DNA from: Phaeobacter porticola
GTDB lineage: Bacteria > Pseudomonadota > Alphaproteobacteria > Rhodobacterales > Rhodobacteraceae
NCBI RefSeq assembly: GCF_001888185.1
Contig: NZ_CP016364.1
Span: forward strand, 2,852,001 to 2,916,000
Reading direction: 5' to 3'
Length of the DNA stretch: 64,000 bases
The stretch's first letter is position 1. The number at the start of each line of letters is the position of its first letter. The notes beneath the pieces were generated by a model that was not told the origin of the DNA, made no database searches, and saw nothing but the letters and a program-made list of their open reading frames with translations. This document shows positions 18,700 to 27,506 of this stretch, piece after piece. The position numbers and the translations under genes were made by a program.

Positions 18700-18922
18700 G
18701 TAATCGCCTCGCGCTGCTGACCTGTCCTGCGGCCATGTAATGTGGATCAGGTGACGCCGTCATATTGGTGCGGCCCATTGGATCCTCTTTGGTTTTCACC
18801 AAGATAGGCGCTGGCCCGGTCCGATACCACCCTAGAGCAGCCCCGCAATGAACGCGCAAAGCACAAGGTCTGACCGCCTGGGGGACTTGTGCCGCCGCTG
18901 TCGGCAGGATAATTGCCCCGCC

Positions 18923-19705
18923 ATGCCGCGTTTTGCTTTAAAAGTCGAATACCATGGGGCGCCCTTTGCCGGATGGCAGCGCCAGAAAGATCAGCCCTCG
19001 GTTCAGGGTGCGATCGAGGATGCGCTTGCGCGGTTGGAACCCGGCCCGCACACCATCGCGGCAGCGGGGCGCACCGACACCGGCGTGCACGGTTTGGGTC
19101 AGGTTGCCCATTGCGATATGGCCAAGGAGTGGGACCCTTTCCGTCTGTCCGAGGCCCTGAACTTTCACCTAAAGCCTGCACCGGTCGCCATTGTGGCCTG
19201 TGCCCGCGTCGAAGACGATTGGCACGCGCGGTTTTCAGCGGTCGAGCGGCAGTATCTGTTCCGCATTCTGATCCGCCGTGCACCTGCAACCCATGATGCG
19301 GGCCAGGTTTGGCAACTGGGCCATGATCTGGACGCCGAAGCCATGCAGGAAGGGGCCAACCACCTGATGGGTCAGCATGATTTCACCACCTTCCGCTCGT
19401 CTATCTGTCAGGCGGCCAGCCCGTTGAAAACGCTGGACGAGTTGCGGGTGGAGCGTGTGCAGGGGTTTTCCGGGCCAGAAATACATTTCCACGTGCGGGC
19501 GCGATCCTTTCTGCACAACCAAGTCCGCAGCTTTGTCGGCACGCTGGAGCGGGTTGGGGCGGGGACCTGGGATCCTGCCGACGTCAAAACCGCGCTGGAC
19601 GCACAGAACCGCGCGGCCTGTGGGCCGGTGTGCCCCGGTCATGGGCTTTATCTGGCACGGGTCGGCTATCCGGATGATCCTTTTGACGGACCCCGTGCAT
19701 CCTGA
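18923..19705 (+). CDS. truA: tRNA pseudouridine(38-40) synthase
   Basis: TruA converts uridines 38-40 in the anticodon arm of many tRNAs to pseudouridine. The 260-aa product has the family start [21 protein letters not shown], the catalytic-Asp motif [17 protein letters not shown] and the C-terminal [17 protein letters not shown] 18923 is chosen because the family begins at this point; the longer ORF start at 18848 adds 25 unrelated residues. No gene lies within 150 bases downstream. Confidence 0.95.
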   Translation: MPRFALKVEYHGAPFAGWQRQKDQPSVQGAIEDALARLEPGPHTIAAAGRTDTGVHGLGQVAHCDMAKEWDPFRLSEALNFHLKPAPVAIVACARVEDDWHARFSAVERQYLFRILIRRAPATHDAGQVWQLGHDLDAEAMQEGANHLMGQHDFTTFRSSICQAASPLKTLDELRVERVQGFSGPEIHFHVRARSFLHNQVRSFVGTLERVGAGTWDPADVKTALDAQNRAACGPVCPGHGLYLARVGYPDDPFDGPRAS

Positions 19706-19868
19706 GCATTACAAAAATAGTTTCTCCACAAGATATTGTTTTTAAAACTTTAAATGTGAAAAATCGCGTTTCACCGTGCTTATCTCTGTTTTTTTCAATA
19801 CCTAGGGGAACCATCTTCCGCATCTCGCGTTACTCAATGAGTAAGAGTTTTATCCAGCGGGCGGTAAG

Positions 19869-20564
19869 ATGGAAAACGACATGGATCTTCTTGGCAATTT
19901 GCTACGGCATTCATCACTGCCGCTGTCACTTCTTGATCCCGGCAAAGATGAGATTGAGCTGACCTTCGTTAACAAGGCGTTCGAAAAGATGACCGGTTAC
20001 CGGCGACAGGATTTAATTGACCGGCCCTGCCCCCTATTTCAGGGACCTACGATTGACGGGAACGCGGTCAGCGATTTGAAAATAGCCCGCGATGAAGGTA
20101 AACGCGTTTCACGGGTGTTCTGGGTCACGACTGCGGACGGAGAGCCTTTCGAATGTCTGACCTACATTGATCCGATTGAGGTTTCTCCTGGTGTAGTTGT
20201 GATGCTCGGCTGCCACTTTGCTCTGTCACCGGCCCTGTCAAAAGCACCTCGAACCGGTCATTTCGCAAACGGATCCTTCTTACCGTCCGAGTTGCCCGCG
20301 CCAACTGGAGAGAATGCTATAAATGTCGGAGAGAACCGCAACTCGGAGATACTGAATTTCGAGGACAGCAAAGACGAGCTGCTTGATTACGCGCGTAAGG
20401 CGCTGCTGCGCTGCATTGAGATGCGTCGTAACACGCTCTACAGTCGGATTGATCTCTACTTCAACCGCCGTCGTGGCAATTTAATGGGTGGGCAACCCGA
20501 CGATATTGATGCAGCAGCCATGGCCCGTGACCCGCTGCTGGGGCGCCGGGGAAATCAGGCCTGA
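19869..20564 (+). CDS. PAS/LOV-like domain protein
   Basis: A 231-aa protein with one N-terminal PAS domain (about 15-125): LTFVNKAFEKMTGYRRQDLI, DRPCPLFQGPTIDGNAV, then RVFWVTTADGEPFECLTYIDPI. The DRPCPLFQG segment aligns with the LOV flavin-cysteine motif GxNCRFLQ and keeps the cysteine, but the flavin-binding Asn and Arg are replaced, and the NYRKDG and FWN asparagines are lost. The C-terminal half (160-231) is charged and probably helical, with no known output domain. It may bind a ligand or flavin, or be a decayed photosensor. Upstream DNA is AT-rich. It is convergent with queF. Confidence 0.8.
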   Translation: MENDMDLLGNLLRHSSLPLSLLDPGKDEIELTFVNKAFEKMTGYRRQDLIDRPCPLFQGPTIDGNAVSDLKIARDEGKRVSRVFWVTTADGEPFECLTYIDPIEVSPGVVVMLGCHFALSPALSKAPRTGHFANGSFLPSELPAPTGENAINVGENRNSEILNFEDSKDELLDYARKALLRCIEMRRNTLYSRIDLYFNRRRGNLMGGQPDDIDAAAMARDPLLGRRGNQA

Positions 20565-20621
20565 TGGCCTGATCCGATCTATTGCCCGCCCAGCAATGTT
20601 AGGCGATATCTCAAAGCAAGA

Positions 20622-21086
20622 TCAGCCGCGACCGCGATAGGGCGGCACACCCTGATCCGGGATCCAGACGCCGTCTGGCATCGGACCGGTTTGCCAGAAG
20701 ACATCAATCGGAATGCCGCCGCGCGGATACCAGTAGCCGCCGATGCGTAGCCACTGCGGGTCAAGAAAATCAGCAAGGCGGCGGGCGATCGAAACGGTGC
20801 AATCCTCGTGGAATGCGCCGTGGTTGCGGAAGGATCCAAGAAACAGTTTCAGCGATTTGCTCTCGACCAGCCAAGGGCCGGGTACATAGTCGATAACCAG
20901 ATGGGCGAAATCAGGCTGGCCGGTCATCGGGCACAGCGATGTAAACTCTGGCGCGGTAAAGCGCACATTATACGCAACATCGGCCTGCGGGTTTGGCACC
21001 CGTTCCAGCTCTGCCTCATCGGGGTTGGACGGCATAACGGTAGCGCCGCCCAGTTGTTTGAGATTCTTGTAGATATCGTCGCTCAT
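20622..21086 (-). CDS. queF: PreQ1 synthase (NADPH-dependent 7-cyano-7-deazaguanine reductase)
   Basis: QueF reduces the nitrile of preQ0 to the amine of preQ1 with NADPH, the step before insertion into tRNA. The 154-aa length matches the unimodular type I enzyme. Cys52 in [12 protein letters not shown] forms the thioimide with the substrate and Asp59 is the proton donor. The QueF motif [21 protein letters not shown] follows (about 84-104). ATG 21086 has AGGGAAAA upstream. It is the last gene of the queC-queD-queE-queF operon, 28 bases after queE. Confidence 0.95.
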   Translation of the reverse strand: MSDDIYKNLKQLGGATVMPSNPDEAELERVPNPQADVAYNVRFTAPEFTSLCPMTGQPDFAHLVIDYVPGPWLVESKSLKLFLGSFRNHGAFHEDCTVSIARRLADFLDPQWLRIGGYWYPRGGIPIDVFWQTGPMPDGVWIPDQGVPPYRGRG

Positions 21087-21114
21087 CAAATTTTCCCTAA
21101 GATCGTGGAGGTGT

Positions 21115-21912
21115 TCAGACGCCGCGTTTGTTGCCCCAGACCAACACATGCAGCTGCGGCAGCACACGAGGGGCGAACCACAGGTCACCGGTCACTTTTT
21201 CAATCAACCAGTGCAGACGTTCCGTTGCGGCGACAAGATCCACCGCCACATCTGGATCAACCTCGGGGTTGCCCGGTTGCAGGTAAAGCGGCAGGTCGGG
21301 CAGCCGTTTGGCAACTGCCCGCGCCCAATCGTAATCCCGATCATCAAAGATGACGATTTTCACCACAACCTGACCGCAGCCCTTGGCCGCACTTAGACAA
21401 TGATCGAATTTTTGCCAATCAACGCGGTGACCGCTGGAGGGCGGTTTGGGGCTAAGCACAAGCGTATCCAGATCCGCAAACCAGGGCTGCCTGATCGACC
21501 CTTGGGTTTCACAGGCAAAGCGATACCCTTCGGCCTTGCCCTTGGCGATCAGTGGCGCAAAATTCTGAATTGCCGGGTTGCCGCCTGACAGGGAGATCGT
21601 AAGCGGCTGCCCTCCGCTGAGGCGCGTGACGTCCTGCCAGATCTGACTGGTGGTCATGGGGGCCCAGCTTTCGCGAAAGCGGCTGTCCACGGCATGCAGG
21701 CTGTCACACCAGCTGCACCGGTAGTCACACCCGCCCGCACGAACAAAAACCGTTGGTTCCCCGATCAGCGCGCCCTCGCCTTGAATGGTCGGGCCAAAGA
21801 TTTCCGCGATGCGCAACATCGTCCCAGCCCGCGCCATTGGTTTCAGAGCGCTGCCCGGTACATCTGCCTCAATCGGTGCCCGTGTTGCCGTCGGGGCTTG
21901 GCTGTGTATCAT
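21115..21912 (-). CDS. queE: 7-carboxy-7-deazaguanine synthase (radical SAM)
   Basis: QueE turns 6-carboxy-tetrahydropterin into 7-carboxy-7-deazaguanine by radical SAM chemistry. The iron-sulfur cluster motif CDYRCSWC (Cys62, 66, 69) has the CxxxCxxC spacing, followed by [10 protein letters not shown] and a C-terminal region typical of the family. The ATG at 21912 overlaps the queD stop (ATGA), which supports it; an internal ATG at 21819 ([11 protein letters not shown]) matches the usual family N-terminus and is a real alternative. Substrate comes from QueD and product goes to QueC. Confidence 0.94.
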   Translation of the reverse strand: MIHSQAPTATRAPIEADVPGSALKPMARAGTMLRIAEIFGPTIQGEGALIGEPTVFVRAGGCDYRCSWCDSLHAVDSRFRESWAPMTTSQIWQDVTRLSGGQPLTISLSGGNPAIQNFAPLIAKGKAEGYRFACETQGSIRQPWFADLDTLVLSPKPPSSGHRVDWQKFDHCLSAAKGCGQVVVKIVIFDDRDYDWARAVAKRLPDLPLYLQPGNPEVDPDVAVDLVAATERLHWLIEKVTGDLWFAPRVLPQLHVLVWGNKRGV

Positions 21913-22262
21913 GGTCGATATTCCGCCCATGTTTTGGGGGTTTCCGAGATACGCACCGCTGTTGTTTCTGGCCAGCGCGCGGCACACCAATCGTAGAAAT
22001 GACGCGCCATGTTTTCCGCCGTAGACGGTCCGTCCATCACATCATTTAGGTGACGGTGGTCAAATGTGCCGTCGATGTAATTCTTCAGCGGAGCCAATTC
22101 ATGATAGTCGCGAACGAACCCGTCGCTGTTCAGCTTGGCCCCCGCCAATTCAACAATAACGATGTAATTGTGCCCATGCAGGCGTGCGCATTGATGATCA
22201 TCCGGCAGATGGGTCAGCTGATGCGATGCGGAGAAATGGAATTCCTTAGTGATCCGATACAT
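21909..22262 (-). CDS. queD: 6-carboxy-5,6,7,8-tetrahydropterin synthase
   Basis: QueD converts dihydroneopterin triphosphate to 6-carboxy-tetrahydropterin. The 117-aa protein shows the zinc ligands in FSASHQL and ARLHGHNY (His residues) and DHRHLND, plus the SxExxA-type segment [14 protein letters not shown]. Length fits the family. Its start overlaps the queC stop and its stop overlaps the queE start, so the three are translationally coupled. Confidence 0.95.
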   Translation of the reverse strand: MYRITKEFHFSASHQLTHLPDDHQCARLHGHNYIVIVELAGAKLNSDGFVRDYHELAPLKNYIDGTFDHRHLNDVMDGPSTAENMARHFYDWCAARWPETTAVRISETPKTWAEYRP

Positions 22263-22960
22263 CAGGCGGCCCCTTCTTTGGTGGCGGTCAGCCAGAACTC
22301 AGGATCATCGTAGATGGTGGGATCGGTGACGCCCGCCAGATGAAATGCCTCGCGCCGCTCGACGCAGGTGCCGCAGCGTCCGCAATGGTGGGCACCGCCT
22401 TTGTAGCAGGACCAGGTTTCGGCAAAGGGCGTATTGACCCGCGCGCCCTCGAGCACGATATCGCCTTTGGAGCGGTCCACGAAGGGCGTGACCAGTGCCA
22501 CATCCGCATAGCCGTCCAGCGCCTGCCGTTGCATCTGGTCAAACGCTTTAGTGAAGGCCGGGCGGCAGTCCGGGTAGATGAAATGATCACCGCCGTGCAC
22601 CGCTGTTGCAACAGCGGTGTCGCCCTTGGAAGCCGCAATCCCATAGGCGATGGTCAGCATGATGGCATTGCGGTTGGGCACCACGGTAACCTTCATGGTT
22701 TCTTCCGCGTAGTGCCCGTCCGGCACGTCGATATCATCCGTTAGTGCCGAGCCGCTGAGCGCCGCACCGACAGAGCGCATATCAATGATGTCATGCGGAA
22801 CGCCGAGCCGTTGCCCGCAAGCAGCGGCATAATCAAGTTCCTTGCGATGGCGTTGACCATAGTCAAAAGACACCAAACGCGACAGCTGCCCTTGGGCTGC
22901 CAAAACATGGGCGAGGGATACCGAATCCAATCCGCCAGAGCAGATGACTAGTGTTTTCAA
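22262..22960 (-). CDS. queC: 7-cyano-7-deazaguanine (preQ0) synthase
   Basis: QueC uses ATP and ammonia to convert 7-carboxy-7-deazaguanine to preQ0. The 232-aa protein has the PP-loop SGGLDSVSLAH near the N-terminus and the four-cysteine zinc site CYKGGAHHCGRCGTC near residues 190-204. The start is a TTG at 22960 with AAGGA eight bases upstream; no ATG fits better. It is the first gene of the queC-D-E-F operon. No preQ1 riboswitch is recognised upstream. Confidence 0.95.
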   Translation of the reverse strand: MKTLVICSGGLDSVSLAHVLAAQGQLSRLVSFDYGQRHRKELDYAAACGQRLGVPHDIIDMRSVGAALSGSALTDDIDVPDGHYAEETMKVTVVPNRNAIMLTIAYGIAASKGDTAVATAVHGGDHFIYPDCRPAFTKAFDQMQRQALDGYADVALVTPFVDRSKGDIVLEGARVNTPFAETWSCYKGGAHHCGRCGTCVERREAFHLAGVTDPTIYDDPEFWLTATKEGAA

Positions 22961-23011
22961 TTTTTCAGTCCTTGTTTTGATGTCCGGGTAGGCTGCGACC
23001 GGAAAGGCGTG

Positions 23012-23040
23012 CGTATAGCGAGCAGAATTAACCTTTGCAA
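23012..23040 (-). promoter_or_regulatory. Probable promoter of the queCDEF operon
   Basis: Read on the minus strand: TTGCAA (23040-23035), a 17-base spacer, then TATACG (23017-23012). It lies about 50 bases before the queC start. Confidence 0.5.
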
Positions 23041-23067
23041 GATCATGTCTGACGATTGCCGCAACGT

Positions 23068-23110
23068 AAAGAACCCCTGCTGATTGAGGCGTCAGCAGGG
23101 GTTCTTTTTT
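23068..23110. terminator. Strong bidirectional hairpin terminator
   Basis: AAAGAACCCCTGCTGA pairs perfectly with TCAGCAGGGGTTCTTT, with T-rich flanks on both strands. It separates the end of the acyl-CoA dehydrogenase gene from the queC promoter. The gap from 23111 to 23238 is AT-rich and contains GTCACT-AG-AGTGAC (23152-23165) but no gene. Confidence 0.85.
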
Positions 23111-23238
23111 AAATTAACTATTTATTTTTAATAGAAAATTATCGAACTTCAGTCACTAGAGTGACCTCTAAGAACTGCCCATTGGCTTGGCACGCTATTG
23201 AGGTTTGAGAAAATTGACACCCCTAGCTCACCGAGGCG

Positions 23239-24477
23239 TTAACCAAGATCTTCCTGCGTGTAGGCCTTTAGTTCTGCGCGGGCGACCTGACGGCGATGCA
23301 CCGCATCAGGACCATCAGCCAGCCGCAGGGTGCGCACATGGGTCCAGGCCTGGGCCAGCGGCGTGTCCTGACTAACCCCCTGCCCGCCATGCATCTGCAC
23401 CGCCTCATCAATAACTTTCAGCGCGACCCGAGGGGCGATAACCTTGATCTGGCTGATCCAAGGGGCAGCTGCGCGGGCGTCGCCCTGATCCATATACCAT
23501 GCCGCCTTAAGGCACAGGAGACGTGCCATTTCTATCTCCATCCGGCATTCGGCGATGATATCGTAATTGGCACCAAGCTGCGCCAAGGGCTTGCCGAACG
23601 CCTCGCGACGCAGGGACCGGCGGCACATTTGTTCCAACGCGATTTCTGCCTGACCAATGGCGCGCATACAGTGGTGAATGCGCCCCGGCCCGAGACGGCC
23701 CTGGGCGATCTCAAACCCGCGGCCTTCGCCGAGCAGGATATTCATAGTCGGCACGCGGACGTTGGAAAAGCGGATGTGCATATGCCCATGCGGGGCATCG
23801 TCGTGGCCATAGACCTCCATCGGGCGCAACACTTCGATCCCCGGCGTATCAGCGGGCACGACAATCATCGACTGGCGTTTGTGCTTGGGCAGGCTGGCAT
23901 CGCCGGTGCGCACCATGACAATGTAGACCTTGCAGCGCGGATCACCCGCCCCTGAGGCCCACCATTTTTCACCGTTCAGCACATAATCCTCACCGTCGCG
24001 CACACAAGACATCGCCACGTTGGTCGCATCAGAGCTGGCCACGTCAGGCTCTGTCATCAGATAGGCAGACCGGATCTCGCCCGCCAGCAAGGGGGCCAGC
24101 CACTGTTGTTTCATCGCTTCGGTGCCGTAGCGCTCAAACACCTCCATATTGCCGGTGTCCGGCGCAGAGCAGTTGAAGACTTCCGCCCCGAGTGGGGTCT
24201 TGCCCATTTCCTCGGCGAAATAGGCATATTCTACGGTGGTGAGACCAAAGCCCTTGTCACTGTCCGTCAACCAGAAATTCCACAGGCCCTCCGCTTTCGC
24301 CTTGGCTTTCAGCCCTTCCAGTATCTCAGCCTGACGGTCGGTGTATTGCCAGCGGTCATCTTTGCCGATCTCAGCGTGATACGCATCTTCCAGCGGCATG
24401 ATCTCGTCGCGGATCATTGTCGCCACCCGGTCCAGCAGGGCGCGGGTTTCGCTCCGCATTCCGAAGTTCATGTCCAT
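23239..24477 (-). CDS. Acyl-CoA dehydrogenase family protein
   Basis: A 412-aa FAD-dependent acyl-CoA dehydrogenase. Landmarks: the N-terminal helical domain with AYFAEEMGKTPLGAEVFNCSAPDTGNM, the FAD/substrate motif AYLMTEPDVASSDATN, NGEKWWASGAGDP, and the C-terminal QMHGGQGVSQDTPLAQAWTHVRTLRLADGPDAVHR. The long form with the last motif resembles the ACAD10/11-like or large acyl-CoA dehydrogenases rather than the classic short-chain type; the substrate is unknown. The start at 24477 (MDMNFGMRSETRALL) follows AAAAAGGC. It is downstream of gcvH on the same strand, about 200 bases away. Confidence 0.88.
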   Translation of the reverse strand: MDMNFGMRSETRALLDRVATMIRDEIMPLEDAYHAEIGKDDRWQYTDRQAEILEGLKAKAKAEGLWNFWLTDSDKGFGLTTVEYAYFAEEMGKTPLGAEVFNCSAPDTGNMEVFERYGTEAMKQQWLAPLLAGEIRSAYLMTEPDVASSDATNVAMSCVRDGEDYVLNGEKWWASGAGDPRCKVYIVMVRTGDASLPKHKRQSMIVVPADTPGIEVLRPMEVYGHDDAPHGHMHIRFSNVRVPTMNILLGEGRGFEIAQGRLGPGRIHHCMRAIGQAEIALEQMCRRSLRREAFGKPLAQLGANYDIIAECRMEIEMARLLCLKAAWYMDQGDARAAAPWISQIKVIAPRVALKVIDEAVQMHGGQGVSQDTPLAQAWTHVRTLRLADGPDAVHRRQVARAELKAYTQEDLG

Positions 24478-24642
24478 GCCTGCGCCTTTTTGGTTGCTGT
24501 TGTCAGATGCAGCATGGCGCGGGGCTGGCGGCGCTGTCCAGCCGGGTGACGGGACGTCACAGCAACAAAGACCGGATTGCCGCAACAAAGTGCAGCAGGG
24601 CAGGCATCCTCAGGCCGTGGGTCTGGCAGAGGTCGTTGCATA

Positions 24643-24673
24643 TGCCCCGCCTGACGCAGCGGTCGGCGGGGCA
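24643..24673 (-). terminator. Possible terminator after gcvH
   Basis: TGCCCCGCC pairs with GGCGGGGCA, right after the gcvH stop. There is no T-run, so it is doubtful as an intrinsic terminator. Confidence 0.3.
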
Positions 24674-24679
24674 AAGGGA

Positions 24680-25042
24680 TCAGCTGATGAAAGCTTTGTA
24701 GCCAGCGTCGTCCATGTAGTCATCCATCGGAGACAGATCAGCGGGCTTGATCTTAAAGAACCAGGCATCGCCCTGCGGATCGTCATTGATCTTGCCGGGA
24801 TTGTCGACCAGCGCCTCGTTGACCTCGACGATTTCACCGTCCAGTGGCGCCAGAATATCGGACGCTGCCTTGACGGATTCGATCACCACAATCTCGTCAT
24901 CCTTTGACACCTCGGTGCCAACTTCGGGCAACTCTACAAAGACCACATCACCCAGCTGCTCGGCCGCGTGACTGGTGATGCCCACTGTGATCAGGTCGTC
25001 GCCGTCGGGCAGCAGCCATTCGTGTTCTTCGGTGTATTTCAT
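24680..25042 (-). CDS. gcvH: Glycine cleavage system H protein
   Basis: GcvH carries the aminomethyl group on a lipoyl arm between the P, T and L proteins of the glycine cleavage complex. The 120-aa protein begins [10 protein letters not shown] and has the lipoyl-lysine motif ESVKAASD (Lys58). The C-terminal [15 protein letters not shown] is typical. AAAGGAAG precedes the ATG. A tandem glycine riboswitch lies about 290 bases upstream, but gcvT and gcvP, usual partners, are not adjacent. Confidence 0.95.
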   Translation of the reverse strand: MKYTEEHEWLLPDGDDLITVGITSHAAEQLGDVVFVELPEVGTEVSKDDEIVVIESVKAASDILAPLDGEIVEVNEALVDNPGKINDDPQGDAWFFKIKPADLSPMDDYMDDAGYKAFIS

Positions 25043-25334
25043 CTGTTTCTTCCTTTAGGAATGGGCGCGGGGGTCAGCGCCCGTATGTGGCCACCACAAC
25101 GGGTGGCCAAGGTTTCGTATTCATAATGGTGATCTATTGCGGCGGACACACGCAACCGGATCGCCGTGACGCGAACAGCATTGGCCAGCCCTGTGAAAAG
25201 ACGGCCATGACATTTTCGGTTTTTGCGTGGTCTTAGCAACCATGCCGATCCGTCCCATATATTCAGGGCCGGTCCGATCAAGATGATGACTGGTCCCGGC
25301 ATCAAATCCCTACGCAGGCCAAGCCTGCGCAGTG
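25043..25334 (-). other. Long leader between riboswitch and gcvH, no gene seen
   Basis: About 290 bases lie between the second aptamer and gcvH. Apart from the stem at 25292-25335 I see no conserved protein in any frame; reading frames here resemble neither GcvT nor GcvP. It may be the scar of a deleted gcvT or simply a long 5' leader. Confidence 0.5.
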
Positions 25335-25510
25335 TGATGCCCCCTCTGTCCCTTTGCCTGAGATCGTTATCCCTTCGGCGCCCTGCGGTGGTCAGGATCT
25401 CTCCAGAGTGCGTTACGTTTACGGTCCCTTGTGCCTGAGAGTTTCCGGGGCGGTTGCTCCTTCGGCACCAGTGTCGGGGGGTAAATCCCGCCGCAATGGT
25501 TCTCCCGCAT
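25335..25510 (-). ncRNA. Tandem glycine riboswitch
   Basis: On the minus strand two glycine aptamers follow each other. The first (25510 to about 25422) has GGAGAACC, GCCGAAGGAGCAA, CTCTCAGGCA and AAGGGACCG. The second (25410 to about 25335) has CTGGAGAGA, GCGCCGAAGGGATAA, ATCTCAGGCAAAGGGACAG. These are the conserved glycine-riboswitch blocks in the right order, joined by a short linker. A nested stem after it (GGCATCA/TGATGCC around CGCAGGC/GCCTGCG, 25292-25335) may be the expression platform. The nearest downstream gene is gcvH, about 290 bases away. Confidence 0.92.
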
Positions 25511-25520
25511 ACGCCTGTAT

Positions 25521-25549
25521 ACGCTACCAATATCGCTAATTTCGTTCAA
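25521..25549 (-). promoter_or_regulatory. Probable promoter of the glycine riboswitch transcript
   Basis: On the minus strand: TTGAAC (25549-25544), a 17-base spacer, TAGCGT (25526-25521), placing the transcript start just before the first aptamer. Confidence 0.45.
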
Positions 25550-25636
25550 GCTGCAATCGGCGTCAGTGCGGTTTCAAAACGTAGCACAATCGCCCTGTCT
25601 GACAATAAGTGTGCCCCACAAAATGGGCTATAAGCA

Positions 25637-27088
25637 TCAGTAAAGGTTGAAATACTCCGCCTGTTCCCATTCACTGACGGTGTCGAGATAGCGCGACCAC
25701 TCGACCTCTTTCAAATGTGCGAGATAGTCCACGACATCATCCCCCAACGCAGTGCGAAACAGGTCTGAGGCCGTAAAGGCCGCAAGCGCCTGACCAAGCG
25801 AACGAGGCAGTTTGGCCGCGTCGTCTGAATAGGGTGACACTGTCGGCGCAGGGGCACGACGCCCGCTGACCAGCCCCTCGCTGCCAGCGATAATCTGCGC
25901 GGCCAGTGCAAAATACGGATTGGCCGAACTGTCGGGTGCACGGTTTTCGATGCGACTGGTGACATCCCCCGGGCGCATCAGCCCGCGCAGCATAGCACCG
26001 CGATTGTCTTCGCCCCACTGCACCCGGTTGGGCGCCAGCTGGAACGGAAGGTAGCGTTTGTAGCTGTTGACCGTGGGCGCAACCAAAAGCGACGCGGCCT
26101 CGGCGTGGGCCAGCAGCCCCGCCATCCAACTGCTGGCCTCTGGTGTCAATTCGCCTGCAACCTCGGGCATGAACAGATTGCGGCCCGTGGCCCCGTCGAG
26201 CAGCGATTGATGGATATGCCAACCATTCGCCATGGCGTGGTCCTGTCGCGGCTTGGCCATGAAACTTGCGTGCAAGCCCCGCGCCGTACAGACCTCCTTG
26301 ACCATGGTGCGGAACATCATCATCGCATCGGCCTGCGTCATTGGGTCGGCAGGATCAAAGGTAAACTCGAACTGGCTGGGGCCCATTTCGATTTCCACGC
26401 TGCGCACCGGTAGGCCCAGCGCCTGCGCGTGTCGCCGCAACGTATCGAGGATTTCCTCGGCCTCGCTGTAACGGGTTTCGGTCAGATACTGGTAACCCTG
26501 GATCAGGTTACGCGTTTCAATCGGGGCCCCTGGCATACCCGACTGCCCATGCGCCAGAGCCGGGTCCACACGCTCAAAAATCTGAAACTCCACCTCCAGT
26601 CCGACCACGGCTTCCAGCCCCTGTTCGGCCAGCGTGGCCATCGCCCGGTCCAGTATATGCGCCGAGCCGAAAGGCACCACCGCGCCATCGTAAAAGGCGA
26701 CGTGACAAAATACCCAAGCAGAATGCGGCGACCAGGGCAGTATTCGGAACGTCTCGGGCCGGGGGACCAGCAACACGTCGCTTGCCCCCTGCATCGGGGT
26801 GACGACGTCCTCGGGGTTTTCGCTCCAGACCGGGAAGGCCGTCCGGTGGGCTGTGTCCTTTAGCAGCAGCGTCGAAGGCATGGCAATGCCCTGCTCAAAC
26901 AGTGCCCGCAGACCTGAGGCCATCAGCGTCTTGCCCCGCAGAATACCGTGCTGATCGGCAAAGAGCACCCGCACGGTTTCCAGGCCCGCTGCCTCTGCCT
27001 GAGCGATCACCGCCTCGCCTGACTGGCATGCCTGCTCTGCGAGCAACCCTTTGCGCGCAAGCGCTCCCTTATGAAGAGACGTCGTCAT
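25637..27088 (-). CDS. Glutamine synthetase family protein (gamma-glutamyl ligase type)
   Basis: A 483-aa enzyme of the glutamine synthetase fold: N-terminal beta-grasp (VRVLFADQHGILRGKTL), GLEVEFQIF and EIEMGPSQFEFTF for metal and glutamate binding, GWHIHQSL for ATP/metal, NRVQWGEDNRGAM and SRIENRAPDSSANPYFALAAQI. It is closer to PuuA-like gamma-glutamyl-amine ligases and other GS paralogues than to GlnA: the adenylylation-site region is absent. The amine substrate is unknown; the purine-catabolism neighbourhood suggests a nitrogen scavenging role. It is divergent from the IclR regulator, with a 28-bp palindrome between. Confidence 0.85.
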   Translation of the reverse strand: MTTSLHKGALARKGLLAEQACQSGEAVIAQAEAAGLETVRVLFADQHGILRGKTLMASGLRALFEQGIAMPSTLLLKDTAHRTAFPVWSENPEDVVTPMQGASDVLLVPRPETFRILPWSPHSAWVFCHVAFYDGAVVPFGSAHILDRAMATLAEQGLEAVVGLEVEFQIFERVDPALAHGQSGMPGAPIETRNLIQGYQYLTETRYSEAEEILDTLRRHAQALGLPVRSVEIEMGPSQFEFTFDPADPMTQADAMMMFRTMVKEVCTARGLHASFMAKPRQDHAMANGWHIHQSLLDGATGRNLFMPEVAGELTPEASSWMAGLLAHAEAASLLVAPTVNSYKRYLPFQLAPNRVQWGEDNRGAMLRGLMRPGDVTSRIENRAPDSSANPYFALAAQIIAGSEGLVSGRRAPAPTVSPYSDDAAKLPRSLGQALAAFTASDLFRTALGDDVVDYLAHLKEVEWSRYLDTVSEWEQAEYFNLY

Positions 27089-27506
27089 TCTGTGATCGTG
27101 CCCTTATGTTGTCTGTCGGCTTGAGTGTTGTCAGTCTGTGCCCGCTTGGTGTTCTGTACTGTCGCCCCTGATATCACCGCTTTTGCATTAGAGGGTAAAA
27201 GGAACGCGGCGTCTTAAATTATGCAAATGCATAATTTAAGCTTGAACTAAAAAACCAGTTCAGGTCCAGTCCCTTATCAAATGCGATGCAGAAAAACGGC
27301 GGCGTACCTTCAGATTGCTGCGCATGGCTGAAAACACAAATAGATGTGCCACCCATGGTGGCAGAGCGGGACAACAAGAGAGCGACACATACGCGGGACT
27401 GGCTGGATGACATCTGGTCGTCGCACATATAACCGTATGTTGGATCCAATATAACCATTTGGTCTGTGTCAAATGAGGCCCCTGCCATGAGATTGCGGAA
27501 GAGACG
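27089..27506. promoter_or_regulatory. Divergent regulatory region with palindromic operator-like site
   Basis: A 418-base gap between two divergent genes. At 27213-27240 arms CTTAAATTATGCA and TGCATAATTTAAG form a perfect 13-bp inverted repeat around AA. TTGGATCCAA (27440-27449) is a second palindrome, bracketed by two copies of ATATAACC (27427-27434 and 27450-27457). The neighbouring IclR-type gene suggests these are its operators, but that is inference. No gene is seen in the gap. Confidence 0.6.

Noticed and set aside
22961-23067. Possible preQ1 riboswitch upstream of queC
   Set aside because: I looked for the preQ1 core (AGAGGTTC-type stem with A-rich tail) in the leader and did not find it.
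23152-23165. GTCACT-AG-AGTGAC palindrome
   Set aside because: Lies in a 3' region between convergent-type signals, far from any start codon; may be chance.
25039-25530. A 163-codon frame over the riboswitch region
   Set aside because: It runs through both glycine aptamers and has no protein-family character; the RNA explanation is much stronger.
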